This document shows positions 1 through 8,957 of a DNA stretch of 64,000 bases, piece after piece. Made by a program: the position numbers and the translations under genes. Each line of letters begins with the position of its first letter. Position 1 is the stretch's first letter. The notes under the pieces are model-generated. The model saw nothing but the letters and a program-made list of their open reading frames with translations. It was not told where the DNA came from and made no database searches. Source of the stretch: CAVYTF01 sp963708205 (GTDB lineage: Bacteria; Bacteroidota; Bacteroidia; Chitinophagales; Chitinophagaceae); contig OY970196.1 of the NCBI GenBank assembly GCA_963708205.1, positions 434,001-498,000 on the forward strand. The letters are read 5' to 3'.

Positions 1-749
1 TGCTGCATTTCAGGACTGTTGAGCATCCTGTAATTAAGAAAAAGTAATAGGACAGCAAAACAAATCGTAGCCCATACAATCAGCAAGTTCTTCTTAAAAG
101 AAAAATTAAAACGATAAGTAACTTTGAAAATGATTTCAATAATCTGTTGAATTTTTCTCCATTCAAATAGCAGAAGTATAATAATAGCAAAGCAAAATAA
201 TAAAGAAATAAATTTTGTTCCCTGCCATAAATCAAATGTGTAATTAACAACCACAACATTTAGAATAACAGGAAGTAGAATTATTTTTCCGAAAAACTTG
301 GTGCGATTAAAAAACAAAAAAATACTACCTGCAAATTCTGGTATAGCTATAAACAATTCGTATGCGTAACTATGACCTAAAAATGCCCATACCAAATGTC
401 TGCCTGAAATATCTCTTAACGGTGCATCCCACACATCATAAGCAAGCTTAAACTGGTAATCTAACATTTTTGTTAATCCATACACCATTAACCCGCTGCC
501 AAGATAAAATCTAAGAATTAGCTCGATAATAAATAACTGCCTGTTAGTATTCCATTTTTGTCTGACGCTAAAAACAACTAAAACCAAGGAGATGACAAAG
601 GTTAGAATTACATTATTGGTATATAGGAAAGTAATAACATTCTCACCACTGTTTGATAGTGCTATCAGGTAAATTATAAAATACAATAAGAAGTAAACAC
701 CAATTGACCATAAGCAAAAGAAAGCAAGAATCAACAAATATTTTTTCAT
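1..749 (-). CDS. Multi-pass membrane protein, DoxX-like (C-terminus off the window)
   Basis: Reading the minus strand from the ATG at 749 gives an open frame to the left edge (249 codons, no stop). The start reads MKKYLLILAFFCLWSIGVYF, and at least five further hydrophobic stretches follow, so it is a polytopic inner-membrane protein. A segment around residues 85-105 (RFYLGSGLMVYGLTKM) resembles the first helix of DoxX-type proteins, which suggests but does not prove that family. Composition is AT-rich like its neighbours. Function unknown; the C-terminus lies outside the window. Confidence 0.7.
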   Translation of the reverse strand, partial: MKKYLLILAFFCLWSIGVYFLLYFIIYLIALSNSGENVITFLYTNNVILTFVISLVLVVFSVRQKWNTNRQLFIIELILRFYLGSGLMVYGLTKMLDYQFKLAYDVWDAPLRDISGRHLVWAFLGHSYAYELFIAIPEFAGSIFLFFNRTKFFGKIILLPVILNVVVVNYTFDLWQGTKFISLLFCFAIIILLLFEWRKIQQIIEIIFKVTYRFNFSFKKNLLIVWATICFAVLLLFLNYRMLNSPEMQ

Positions 750-810
750 TCATTCAATTTGTCTGAAGTAAGTAAATTACGCCCACCATAAAGTTTTATA
801 TTATTACACT

Positions 811-862
811 CAATTCCAAATATACTGTTCATTTCTTTTGCCATGATAAAATAGATGCGGGG
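811..862. repeat. Dispersed repeat R1, copy a
   Basis: Contains CAATTCCAAATATACTGTTC followed by TTTCTTTTGCCATGATAAAA and TAGATGCGGGG. The same string, with small changes, recurs at 995-1040, 3031-3068, 3364, 3676-3706, 4897-4931, 42240-42272 and 42748-42772. No coding sense; it marks the accessory, rearranged parts of the window. Confidence 0.75.
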
Positions 863-894
863 AAGTTGGAAAGTGAGACACATAGGTATTGTTT

Positions 895-990
895 CGTCAC
901 TGCGAGGAACGAAGCAGTCTGTGCACTGTAATAATAATATTAACTTCTACACACAGATTGCTTCTCTGTCTAAGACGGATCGCAATGACG
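895..990. repeat. REP-like inverted repeat
   Basis: The left arm CGTCACTGCGAGGAACGAAG plus CAGTCTGTG is mirrored by CACACAGATTGCTTC ... TCGCAATGACG on the right, giving a long imperfect hairpin around an AT-rich loop. Arms of the same type occur at 8178, 13171, 34939 and 43372. This is the common palindromic 'GCGAGGAACGAAGCAATCT' kind of intergenic repeat seen in many bacterial genomes. Confidence 0.75.
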
Positions 991-994
991 GTTC

Positions 995-1040
995 CTGTTC
1001 ATTTCTTTTGCCTTGATTAAATAGATGTGGTGAAGTTGTA
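995..1040. repeat. Dispersed repeat R1, copy b
   Basis: TGTTCATTTCTTTTGCCTTG then ATTAAATAGATGTGGTGAAG; a variant of the repeat at 811-862. It abuts the REP-like hairpin on its left, so the gap 750-1105 is filled almost wholly by repeats. Confidence 0.7.
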
Positions 1041-1105
1041 AATTGAGATGAGTATGTGACGTTGCTGAGAGAAGAATATTATTGATCCCTCATGCGAACG
1101 AATTA

Positions 1106-2032
1106 CTATTGTATAAACCGGTGAATTGCCTTATCAGCGTTATCTTGAAATGTAGTATTTCGTAAAGGAGTAAAAAAAGTGCTCTGGTCAACCACATCGC
1201 CTGATAACTTACCCTCTCTACTTGCATAAAAAACACCACTTTTATATCGCTCATCCGAAATGCCATCTACAAAGCGTTTTGCACCTACTTCTAACTTATG
1301 TACCATTCCCCCCATCAATGGGAATACAACAGGCATCATAAAATACTTCAACATAAATTTCATTGCCGGGGGCAAATGATCCGGTGCCAAAGTTCCCTTT
1401 GTGTTCCCCGGACTCATAACAACAAATTTGAGGTGGGGATATTTCCTTGCCATTGACAACATCCACATCGTTGCTGCATATTTAACGTATCCATATGCTT
1501 GCACTGCATCGAATTTATTTCCAAAATATGATCCATCAAGAACAGCAGCAAATTCATCTACAGAAGAGGTTTTCATTGCCACTGGCTTCATGCCAAGCAT
1601 CTTTACGCCTGGTACAGCTTCCGCACTGGGATATAATACTGCTTTTTTTAATTTATTATGTTTTATTAATTCATCTACTAAAATTACATGACCCAAAATA
1701 TTGGTGGCAGCTAATTCATTCATTCCGGAAGGTGTTATTTTCCCAGCCGATTTCCCAACCATTCCACCTGCATTTAAAATGATTGCATCAACCGGTTCCT
1801 TTATTTTTTCTACTGCTTTCCTTACAGAATTTGCATCTGAAACATCTCCAATAACAATTTCAAAAATCTTTCTGCCGGTTTGCTCCTCGAGGTCTTTTTT
1901 TGCCGCCTCGGCTTTCGCTCCATTTCTGCAAAAAAGAATTACCTTTTTTGTTTCTTCTTTCAAGGCTAACTGTCGGGCAGTCTCTTTCCCAAGCCCAATA
2001 TTTGCTCCGGTTATTAATATACTTTCGTTCAT
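1106..2032 (-). CDS. Short-chain dehydrogenase/reductase (SDR) family oxidoreductase
   Basis: 308 aa Rossmann-fold NAD(P)(H)-dependent oxidoreductase. Visible motifs are the glycine-rich cofactor loop TGANIGLG (residues 8-15), NAGG (87-90), a catalytic Ser near 136 and the Tyr-x-x-x-Lys pair Y180/K184 in YGYVK. Length is somewhat above the classical ~250 aa and fits the retinol-dehydrogenase/protochlorophyllide-reductase-like group, with a C-terminal extension. The neighbour upstream on the same strand is an AraC-type regulator 100 bp away, a common pairing in which the regulator controls the dehydrogenase. Substrate cannot be read from the sequence. Confidence 0.88.
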   Translation of the reverse strand: MNESILITGANIGLGKETARQLALKEETKKVILFCRNGAKAEAAKKDLEEQTGRKIFEIVIGDVSDANSVRKAVEKIKEPVDAIILNAGGMVGKSAGKITPSGMNELAATNILGHVILVDELIKHNKLKKAVLYPSAEAVPGVKMLGMKPVAMKTSSVDEFAAVLDGSYFGNKFDAVQAYGYVKYAATMWMLSMARKYPHLKFVVMSPGNTKGTLAPDHLPPAMKFMLKYFMMPVVFPLMGGMVHKLEVGAKRFVDGISDERYKSGVFYASREGKLSGDVVDQSTFFTPLRNTTFQDNADKAIHRFIQ

Positions 2033-2133
2033 TTTTTTAGTCTTTTATTAGTGAATAATCACGAGACAAAAATGAAGCTTAAAATAAATTAAAACTTGGC
2101 TGTAAAGTTCAAAAACTGGTAAATGCAGTTCAA

Positions 2134-2967
2134 CTACTTCTTACGATACTGGGAAGGCAATCGATTATACTTTTGTTTGAAGGTCTTTGTGAAATGTGAA
2201 GCATCTTGAAAGCCAACTTCGAAACAAATTTCTGATACAGATAACTCTGTTAATTGTAGAAGCTCAAGAGCCTTTTCCAATTTCTTTTCTTTAATATAAT
2301 TGGCTGGAGTGTCACAAAATTGTGTTTCAAAATCCCTCTTAAAAGTTGAGAGACTTCTCCCCGTCAAACGGGCTAAATCAACAATAGAAACAGATGAGTA
2401 TAAATGTGCCTCTACTACCTCAAATAAACCTGCTTGTCTTGGATTAAATAAATGTGAGAATAAAGTAATTATATTTTCTGCATTGTTTGTTTGCAGAAGT
2501 AATAGGATGAGTTCTTTTATTTTTAATTTAAGCAAATCGTCAGTAACCAAGTTTGGGTTCTCAAAATAAAAATCAAGGGTTTGGATGAAATGGGTTATAA
2601 CACTTTGTTTTTCTATTTTCCTAATGTAGGGTTTGATACCATTATCTTTTATGAAATTTGGAAATTCGTTTTTGTATAATTCTTTCAAAATGTCTGGATA
2701 TAAATGAACAGCATAAATTTCACAAGTTATAGCAGGTAGTTTTCGAATTGCGTTTGTAAAGTAGTTACCACATCTTAGTAAAACACTTTCCTCTGCTTGA
2801 ATAGATAAGTTGTCAGTTGGAGAAGTAAGCGATAGCGCTCCTTCCTTCAGGTAAGTAAAACAGGCTTCGTCCTGAAAAACTGCATCAAGTTTTATCGGCG
2901 GCTTGATTATTAATTTTTCAATGGCACATTTATTATTGATGTCAAAATGTTTTCGGCTTATTATCAT
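2134..2967 (-). CDS. AraC family transcriptional regulator
   Basis: 277 aa from the ATG at 2967 (MIISRKHF...); a longer frame up to 3012 runs into a repeat and is less likely. The C-terminal ~95 residues carry the two helix-turn-helix units of AraC: VSIVDLARLTGRSLSTFKRD and LSVSEICFEVGFQDASHFTK, ending in the usual F-x-x-x-Y-x-x-x-P-S-x-Y-R. The N-terminal ~180 residues would be the effector domain. It lies immediately upstream of, and in line with, the SDR gene at 1106-2032, its most likely target. Confidence 0.9.
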   Translation of the reverse strand: MIISRKHFDINNKCAIEKLIIKPPIKLDAVFQDEACFTYLKEGALSLTSPTDNLSIQAEESVLLRCGNYFTNAIRKLPAITCEIYAVHLYPDILKELYKNEFPNFIKDNGIKPYIRKIEKQSVITHFIQTLDFYFENPNLVTDDLLKLKIKELILLLLQTNNAENIITLFSHLFNPRQAGLFEVVEAHLYSSVSIVDLARLTGRSLSTFKRDFETQFCDTPANYIKEKKLEKALELLQLTELSVSEICFEVGFQDASHFTKTFKQKYNRLPSQYRKK

Positions 2968-3051
2968 TATAATTCTTTCGTAAAATGTTTGCACAGGCTG
3001 CACACAATCCAAAGATTGCTGCTCTTAAACGCAATTCCAAATATACTGTTC

Positions 3052-3675
3052 ATTTCTTTTGCCTTGATGCAAATGAAACGAACCCAAGAAAAGATCAAGA
3101 ACAAATGATGTACGCCCATTTGTTCTGCAGTTTGATGTTGCTGTTGTGCTACTGTAACCCTGTGCTTCAGTATTTCTATTGTGAGTTCCCCGACTAATTT
3201 GGAATTATTGAAGTTAATAAATATAAATTTCTACCAGTTTCTGCAAAAGCCACATGTAGGTATTCCGGTTGCGACGTAGTCGCAATTTGAACTTGCAAAG
3301 CTTGTTCAAAAGGAATAACTGTAGTGGCGTTGCGGAAACGAAGCCCGCCGGCTTTGAGGCAATATTTCTTTTGCCTTGATGCAAATGAAACGAACCAAAG
3401 AAAAAATCAAGAACAAATGATGTACGCCCATTTGTTCTGCGGTTTGATTTTGCTGTGGTGCTACTGTAACCCTGTGCTTCAGTATTTCTATTGTGAGTTT
3501 CCTGACTAATTTGGAATTGATGAAAGTTATTAAATAAAATTTCCACCAGTTTCTGCAAAAGCCACATGTTGGTATTCCGGTTGCGAGTAGTCGCAATTTG
3601 AACTTGCGATAGCTTGTTCAAAAGGAATAACTGTAGTGGCGTTGCGGAAACGAAGCCCGCCGGCTTTGAGGCAAT
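3052..3675. repeat. Two tandem ~312-bp direct repeats
   Basis: Unit 1 (3052-3363) and unit 2 (3364-3675) are nearly identical, with a period of 312 bases measured from the shared ATTTCTTTTGCCTTGATGCA; a third unit starts at 3676 and stops after ~45 bases. Each unit contains a hairpin (GAACAAATG ... CATTTGTTC) and ends in CGAAGCCCGCCGGCTTTGAG. Frames that cross it are not gene-like, so 3013-3834 appears non-coding. The unit boundary is the R1 repeat, which suggests that the duplication used R1 as homology. Confidence 0.85.
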
Positions 3676-3720
3676 ATTTCTATTGCCATGATAAAATAGA
3701 TGCGGGCAAAGGTGGAAACT
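3676..3720. repeat. Dispersed repeat R1, copy at end of tandem array
   Basis: ATTTCTATTGCCATGATAAA then ATAGATGCGGGCAAAGGTGG. Same sequence as at 831-862, closing the 312-bp tandem array. Confidence 0.7.
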
Positions 3721-3834
3721 TCGCCGGGTTTGGGATGCAATGTATTTATTAGCTTTGAAACTGACATTGATTGTCGGTGACATATAACAACGAATAGCTG
3801 TAAATCTTATTCCACCATATCTTAACCATTAACA

Positions 3835-4290
3835 ATGCCTAGATTTAAAATTTGGTCTTTAATTTATAAAGCGAGTGGCTTCATTTGTTTTCTAAGTTTT
3901 TTCTCTAATATATTTTTAAGTAAAAAACTTATAAAATTTGATTCACTTATATTTATAGTAACAGTTTTTTCTTTGTTTTTACTTATTTTTTCAATCTTTA
4001 TGAACAATTCTATAAAGAAAAAAAATGCTTTACAAACATCTCAAATCAAATATGATAAGAAATGGAAACGTTTTTCTATAATTCAGAACTTAATAACACT
4101 TCTTTTGCCTATAAATCTATTACTCTATATTTTTAATAATGAGTATAAAAAAAAATTTGGTATCTTTTTGTTTCCCTTTCATCCTGAATTTTACTTCTTT
4201 TTCTTTTGTATCGGATTATTTTTAGGATTTCGAATTTGCCGAAATGAAATAAATAGAGTAATAGGTCCTACTCAGTCAGTCAACCGATAA
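3835..4290 (+). CDS. Hypothetical small membrane protein
   Basis: 151 aa with about four hydrophobic segments (near residues 12-27, 38-58, 85-105 and 118-135) separated by lysine-rich stretches. Very AT-rich, even for this genome. I recognise no family. It faces the next gene (minus strand) tail to tail and both could be part of an acquired or orphan set. Confidence 0.6.
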   Translation: MPRFKIWSLIYKASGFICFLSFFSNIFLSKKLIKFDSLIFIVTVFSLFLLIFSIFMNNSIKKKNALQTSQIKYDKKWKRFSIIQNLITLLLPINLLLYIFNNEYKKKFGIFLFPFHPEFYFFFFCIGLFLGFRICRNEINRVIGPTQSVNR

Positions 4291-4315
4291 AAAAGATACG
4301 CCAAACAGCGGCAAC

Positions 4316-4861
4316 TTATACGTGCGTGAGTTGCATATTTTTAATTATAGAATCAATCTCATCAAATTTTTCGATTTCTTGTGGTATTATTAATACACCT
4401 TTACCAGTGAATGAATCAGAAGCTAGAGAGTAAATCCACAAATCACCTTTATTGGATATAATTGAGTTTATCTGATTAAATTTTATGCAGATAAAGTAAC
4501 CATAAGTAAATCTTTTAGCAAGATTATATAAACACATATTAAGTAAACTTACTCTCGAAGTATTTTCTAAGTCTATTTTCTTTGTTATAGAATTTTCGTC
4601 AATAATTATAAAAAGGCTTTTTGCAACTAAAATTGTGTAATTTTTTCTCAGAAAGAATAAAAGACCAAAAAATAATAACGTTACTACATAAGGAAGAAAA
4701 ACTCTAAAAAGATTACTATTATAGCCTAGTTCTTTTTTTAAGTACGTTAACTGTACTATGCTAACCGTCAAGCAGCCCACAATCAAAAGTCTAACTACTC
4801 GACTATTTTGCTTAGCAATATATGATTTGAGTTTATTCGGATCTAATTTGTACTGCATCAT
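4316..4861 (-). CDS. Hypothetical membrane protein, possible PH-like/YcxB-type layout
   Basis: 181 aa from the ATG at 4861 (MMQYKLDPNKLKSYIAK...). Two adjacent hydrophobic helices (about residues 25-45 and 55-75) are followed by a soluble C-terminal ~100 residues (LFIIIDENSITKKIDLENTS...). Two helices then a beta-rich tail is the layout of YcxB-like proteins, but no diagnostic motif is visible. AT-rich like its neighbour at 3835-4290. Confidence 0.55.
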   Translation of the reverse strand: MMQYKLDPNKLKSYIAKQNSRVVRLLIVGCLTVSIVQLTYLKKELGYNSNLFRVFLPYVVTLLFFGLLFFLRKNYTILVAKSLFIIIDENSITKKIDLENTSRVSLLNMCLYNLAKRFTYGYFICIKFNQINSIISNKGDLWIYSLASDSFTGKGVLIIPQEIEKFDEIDSIIKNMQLTHV

Positions 4862-4896
4862 TTTATAGATTATGCTCAAAGTTTACTCTTCTTCCA

Positions 4897-4931
4897 TCCA
4901 ATTCCAAATTTCTATTTATAGATGCGGTGAA
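4897..4931. repeat. Degenerate R1 repeat
   Basis: CAATTCCAAATTTCTATTTA then TAGATGCGGTGAAAG matches the R1 repeat with an internal shortening. It lies just upstream of the gene ending at 4861. Confidence 0.5.
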
Positions 4932-5088
4932 AGTATATATTAGTTGTTGGTGAAGAACACAATAAGGACAGAACAAATCTAAGATTTGCTAACTCGATGA
5001 CATAGTCTGGAGACTACGCCAAACAGGGGGCAAAAGAAGTATTATAAATTACTAATAAACAAATGGTGATTAGTATTATTCTCAATTA

Positions 5089-5613
5089 CTATTTTATTTT
5101 TTTTAATACTATACCTGAAGGTAAAGTAAAGCCGCCAATAAAAGCAGGCTGCCCGGGAAAATGAACCCTCACGCCCTCACTATCCTGTAATGTCAATGTT
5201 GCTTTGGTAGTACTGTTTGCCTGTAGGTTAAAAAACATATCTCCCCATTTATGATTGGTGAGATCATGAAAAGCTCCGCGTAGTTTTGTACCGTAAGATA
5301 TACCTATATGTATGGTAGCAAAAGTATCTTCGGGTGTATTCATGTGGCTCATAGAGCTCTCTTTCAATTTACCGTTTTTAATGTAGGTATGCCAACCTAT
5401 TAAGTTATCTGAATAGAAATTGTAGGGAGCAGGATGTATTAATTTTTGTTTCTGCAATACCATAACCACAGTATCATTTCCTGATACCCATCGCCATGTT
5501 CCTGCAAATTTACCCATGGTAGTATCAGGCGTATAACTGCCCGGTTGGGCTATTTGAGAAAATGCCACAACTGATAAAAAAAAGAGGCTAATTGATATAA
5601 TTATTTTTTTCAT
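5089..5613 (-). CDS. Secreted hypothetical protein, DUF6705-like
   Basis: 174 aa with a clear signal peptide (MKKIIISISLFFLSVVAFSQ, cleavage after it). The mature part reads FAGTWRWVSGNDTVVMVLQK early on, the pattern I associate with small Bacteroidota secreted beta-rich proteins such as DUF6705. No catalytic residues are evident. It follows closely (10 bp) the C-terminal remnant at 5623-6159. Confidence 0.6.
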   Translation of the reverse strand: MKKIIISISLFFLSVVAFSQIAQPGSYTPDTTMGKFAGTWRWVSGNDTVVMVLQKQKLIHPAPYNFYSDNLIGWHTYIKNGKLKESSMSHMNTPEDTFATIHIGISYGTKLRGAFHDLTNHKWGDMFFNLQANSTTKATLTLQDSEGVRVHFPGQPAFIGGFTLPSGIVLKKIK

Positions 5614-5622
5614 TTTTCTTGT

Positions 5623-6159
5623 TTAAAAATTAGGGCAAGGTTTTGTAAGTTCTGTACCGTCTGTATTTAATCCGACCGCGTCAAACTCAGTCATAGCTGC
5701 ATTTCCTTTAAATAGAGTAAGTCCTGTATTACTGGAGGCTAAAAGGTTTAAAAAATTTAATTCATTTGCAGTTGCAGAAGCGGTTTCTATAATGCCAAAC
5801 CCATTTGGTCTGGTTCCTCCAAATATATTAAATTGAAAATTATTATAATTATCCGGATCATTATCATTCAAATAAGTATTTCCAAAAGAGGTAAAGGCCG
5901 CGAGATCTGTAATCATTAATATATAAGAAGTTCCCTGAGATGTTACAACACCTGCTGTAAAGGTTAATGGATTAACCATTCTATTAATTAAATAAAGCTT
6001 ATAAATTGCAAGCAAATCAGCAGGCGAAAATATAGAATATGTGGGAGTGGTAGAGTTGCTAAAATGAGAATGAATATATCCATCAATAGGATTTGGAACA
6101 TCGAAGGCAACATATGGGTTTCCTGCATTCCCCTCAGCGCCATTAAAGGTTAGTGCTTT
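5623..6159 (-). pseudogene. C-terminal remnant of a JAB/JAMM-like protein
   Basis: The frame is open from a stop at 6160-6162 down to 5623 but has no ATG; only a TTG at 6015 could start it. Upstream of that TTG the frame reads GYIHSHFSNSTTPTY and then SIFSPADLLAIYKLY. His-x-His followed by Ser-x-x-Asp is the metal-binding signature of JAB/JAMM isopeptidase-like domains, so the coding sense is real but the N-terminus is gone. The open frame begins inside the 3' end of the flavodoxin-fold gene at 6143, which marks a breakpoint. Confidence 0.6.
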
Positions 6160-6664
6160 TCACCTTGTCCTTAAAGACTTGGATTAATTCCTGAACCTTT
6201 TCTTCAGTCTTTAAAAATTTTGTGGAATAATAAATACAGCCCTGATATTTCATGTATAAATAGTCGGATGTAAGCTTAAAGGGAACTTCAAAACCGTTAG
6301 GCAATTCTTCGTCAGCGCCTACAGCAAGTAGAAAAGTTGATTTTCCGTTTAATTGTCTGCCCATATGCTTTTTAGCAGTGACAATTTCGGTGAATCTGTC
6401 AAAAAAAGTTTTCATTAGTCCGCTCATTGCATACCAGTATACTGGTGTAGCAAAAACAATAATCTTATACTTAAGCAGCTCATCAACAACTTTTAAAAAT
6501 TCGTCAGTGTATGAATAATCACATGAGTAGTTGTAGGGTAAGATATGAAAGTCTAAAAGGTCAATTAGTTCATATTCTTTATCAGCAAAAATTTCACTCA
6601 AGAAGCTTCTTGTTTCCCCTTGTTTCCTTGCACTGGCTAAAATTACTAAAGGCTTTTCTGTCAT
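6143..6664 (-). CDS. Flavodoxin-fold NAD(P)H-dependent FMN reductase-like protein
   Basis: 173 aa. The N-terminus LVILASARKQGETRSFL has the phosphate-binding loop of the FMN reductase/flavodoxin-like fold, and ATPVYWYAMSGLMKTFFDR is the typical isoalloxazine-side motif of this family. Cytoplasmic; likely an NAD(P)H:quinone or FMN reductase, substrate unknown. Its 3' end overlaps the remnant JAB-like frame. Confidence 0.82.
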   Translation of the reverse strand: MTEKPLVILASARKQGETRSFLSEIFADKEYELIDLLDFHILPYNYSCDYSYTDEFLKVVDELLKYKIIVFATPVYWYAMSGLMKTFFDRFTEIVTAKKHMGRQLNGKSTFLLAVGADEELPNGFEVPFKLTSDYLYMKYQGCIYYSTKFLKTEEKVQELIQVFKDKVKSTNL

Positions 6665-6784
6665 ACCTGCTCATATAAAGATTGCTTTAGCATTACCACT
6701 AACCCAAAGATTGTCGATTATAGGCAATCCCAAATATTTCCCTCTAAAACTACTCCTCTTTTACCAAATAACAAACATCAAATA

Positions 6785-7230
6785 TCCCAAACGAAACACC
6801 AAATGTTACAAACGAAACACCAAATGTTACAAACGAAACACCAAATGTTACAAACGAAACACTAAATGAGCTTAATGTGTACTTGTTTGAGCTTAAAGTG
6901 TACTTGTTTGAGCTTAAAGTGTACTTGTATGAGCTTAATGTGTACTTGTTTGAGCTTAATGTGTACTTGTTTGAGCTTAAAGTGTTCACCAATGTCACAA
7001 ACGAAACACCAAATGTTACAAACGAAACACCAAATGAGTTTAAAGTGTACTTGTATGAGCTTAATGTGTACTTGTTTGAGCTTAATGTGTACTTGTTTGA
7101 GCTTAATGTGTACTTGTTTGAGCTTAATGTGTACTTGTTTGAGCTTAATGTGTACTTGTTTGAGCTTAAAGTGTACTTGTTTGAGCTTAATGTGTTCACC
7201 AATGTGATAAATGAAACAACAAATGAATCA
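6785..7230. repeat. Compound 21-bp minisatellite (two unit types)
   Basis: Unit B ACAAACGAAACACCAAATGT(T) repeats four times at 6785-6865 and twice at 6993-7037; unit A (T)TTGAGCTTAATGTGTACTTG repeats six times at 6862-6990 and eight times at 7032-7195; both are 21 bp. Because 21 is divisible by 3, several frames stay open on both strands (for example LSSNKYT repeated on minus, VYLFELN on plus). On the minus frame the commonest unit variation (AAT/AAA) is synonymous, weak support for coding on that strand, but that frame has only a TTG start. I list it as repeat rather than gene. Confidence 0.85.
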
Positions 7231-7438
7231 TTGTGTTCTTCTATTGATCCATTAAAAGCTTCTTTCTGCTTATACAAGGCTTTCAATAAAAATTATTGAA
7301 GGCAGAATAAAAAAAAGAATGTTTACTACTTATTAAAAAGAACTTAAAATAAAAGTTTTTGCAACAGGCATTTAATTTATCAGGTCAGTTTAAGTACAGG
7401 CACGGTTTCCGTGTTTTCATAAAATAAAATCCAATATC

Positions 7439-8056
7439 ATGGTAAAGCTAATTATCGATTACATTTCTTTGCCCCAGGCAGATATTTTATTGCTCGGGCA
7501 GAAAGTTTTGGGGGCATTTACAGACAATGACAATTATCCAAGTCCCGATCCTGATCTTAAAACGCTGGAGGTTAACATTACTACTTACAAGAACGCGCTG
7601 GGTATTAGCGGCAGAAATCAGCCAAAGACAAACAACATTGCTAAAAACAAGGCGCGCCTTGTACTGGCAACTTCATTGGCTAGCCTTGCTCATTATGCAA
7701 TGGATACTACGCCAGATGAGGAGGAGGCACTATCAACAACGCTTTTGCCAATGTATAAAACCCGCCGGCCTGTTGGTCCGCTTGCTCCGCCTGAAACTGT
7801 GACTGTTACGCAGGGCATGAACAGCGGTGAATTAGTAGTGGAAAGCAGCAAGATACCGCAGGCATGGCAGTATGAGCTCATGATTGCGCCAGTGGTTGCA
7901 GGTGCAGCACCTGTGTGGAGCACTTATACCTACAGTAAGCGTAAATATATTCTGAAGGGTTTGGTGCCCGGCACGGAGTATCGCATAAAAGTTGCGGGTG
8001 CAGCTGCTGATCCTTCGCGCAACTTCAGCGCTGAAGTGTTGCGGTTTGCAGCGTAA
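7439..8056 (+). CDS. Hypothetical protein with C-terminal fibronectin type III-like domain
   Basis: 205 aa with no signal peptide. Residues 1-110 are mostly helical; residues ~118-205 (PPETVTVTQGMNSGEL ... GLVPGTEYRIKVAGAA) have the pattern of an FnIII fold, including the G-L-x-P-G-T-x-Y motif. Proteins of this layout are common and uncharacterised in Bacteroidota. A terminator hairpin follows at 8144-8175. Confidence 0.7.
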   Translation: MVKLIIDYISLPQADILLLGQKVLGAFTDNDNYPSPDPDLKTLEVNITTYKNALGISGRNQPKTNNIAKNKARLVLATSLASLAHYAMDTTPDEEEALSTTLLPMYKTRRPVGPLAPPETVTVTQGMNSGELVVESSKIPQAWQYELMIAPVVAGAAPVWSTYTYSKRKYILKGLVPGTEYRIKVAGAAADPSRNFSAEVLRFAA

Positions 8057-8143
8057 GATGTGAGTTATAAGTTATGAGTGATTAGTTATAACTTTAGATG
8101 AAAGATAATTACTGCTTATAAAATAATTGTATTAGCGCTGGGA

Positions 8144-8175
8144 TAAGGTGTAGCAGTTGCTGCACCTTTTTTTAT
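8144..8175 (+). terminator. Rho-independent terminator
   Basis: AAGGTGTAGCA/TGCTGCACCTT hairpin followed by TTTTTTTATTT. It closes the gene at 7439-8056. Confidence 0.75.
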
Positions 8176-8177
8176 TT

Positions 8178-8230
8178 CAGTTCACAGACTGCTTTGTTCC
8201 TGGCATTGACGAGAGCAGATTCCCAATCAA
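8178..8230. repeat. REP-like repeat (single arm)
   Basis: TTCACAGACTGCTTTGTTCC then TGGCATTGACGAGAGCAGATTCCC. Same family as 895-990 and 13171-13208. Confidence 0.6.
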
Positions 8231-8231
8231 T

Positions 8232-8552
8232 TTAATTTCCGGGAGAACGATAATCCACAGATATTTTTATGGCTTTGTCAATTTCTTCAGGACTTAAGAG
8301 AATAGTGGTTGAAACAGACACCACACCTGATGAATTTATCGTAAGCACAAAAGCCGCTAATGTTGCATCATCAGGAACTTCGCCTATAGCATACACATCA
8401 TGTTCGCCAAAAGCATAATAAAATGCTTCCATTTTGCCACCAAGGGCTGTAAGCATTTTTTCAACAGTTTGTTTTCTGTTTGTACCACCAACTTTAAGCA
8501 GACCTTTTACACCTTCTGCGTTATAAGATGCTTTAATTAAAAACTTTTTCAT
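8232..8552 (-). CDS. GYD domain protein
   Basis: 106 aa. MKKFLIKASYNAEGVKGLLK ... FYYAFGEHDVYAIGEVPDDA fits the small GYD domain family (alpha/beta, dimeric ferredoxin-like), here with G-E-H-D in place of the G-x-Y-D core. Full family length. Function of GYD proteins is not established. Monocistronic. Confidence 0.8.
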   Translation of the reverse strand: MKKFLIKASYNAEGVKGLLKVGGTNRKQTVEKMLTALGGKMEAFYYAFGEHDVYAIGEVPDDATLAAFVLTINSSGVVSVSTTILLSPEEIDKAIKISVDYRSPGN

Positions 8553-8752
8553 TTTGGTTTAATTTTTTTTTGATTGTGCTTACTCTATGCGGTTTTCAGC
8601 ATGGCCGTTTATTTAATTTATTACAGTTAATTTCTTATAGAAATTTTGAAGTTCTGATGGGGCTAAAGCATGGCAACGTGTAAATATATGACATTGCATA
8701 ACTCATATAGAATTTCTTTTTGCTGCTGTAATACTGTCATTTCTGCGCAGCT

Positions 8753-8880
8753 CGTCATCCACGCGCAGGCGGGAATCTGATGATTATTCGTGAAGCGGTT
8801 AAGCATATAATATGAACTTTTATTTTCAAGAGCAGATTCCCGATCAAGCCTGCCTGTCGGCAGACAGCTTGGGAATGACG
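8753..8880. repeat. Palindromic intergenic repeat
   Basis: CGTCATCC...GCGGGAATCTG at the left is mirrored by CAGATTCCCG...GGGAATGACG at the right; the right arm also has its own inner palindrome CTGCCTGTCGGCAGACAG. The gap 8553-8957 holds nothing else that I can see. Confidence 0.75.
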
Positions 8881-8957
8881 ATATTTGTATTTACTAAATG
8901 TATGTTTTACCTGCTGGCCTTTTACAAGCGGAAATGATTTTTGTTTTATTAAAATGG

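Noticed and set aside
3214..3783. 189-aa minus-strand frame over the tandem repeats
   Set aside because: It follows the 312-bp duplication (each unit gives the same peptide) and has non-coding composition.
6785..7230. CRISPR array
   Set aside because: Units are contiguous 21-bp tandem repeats with no unique spacers and no cas genes nearby.
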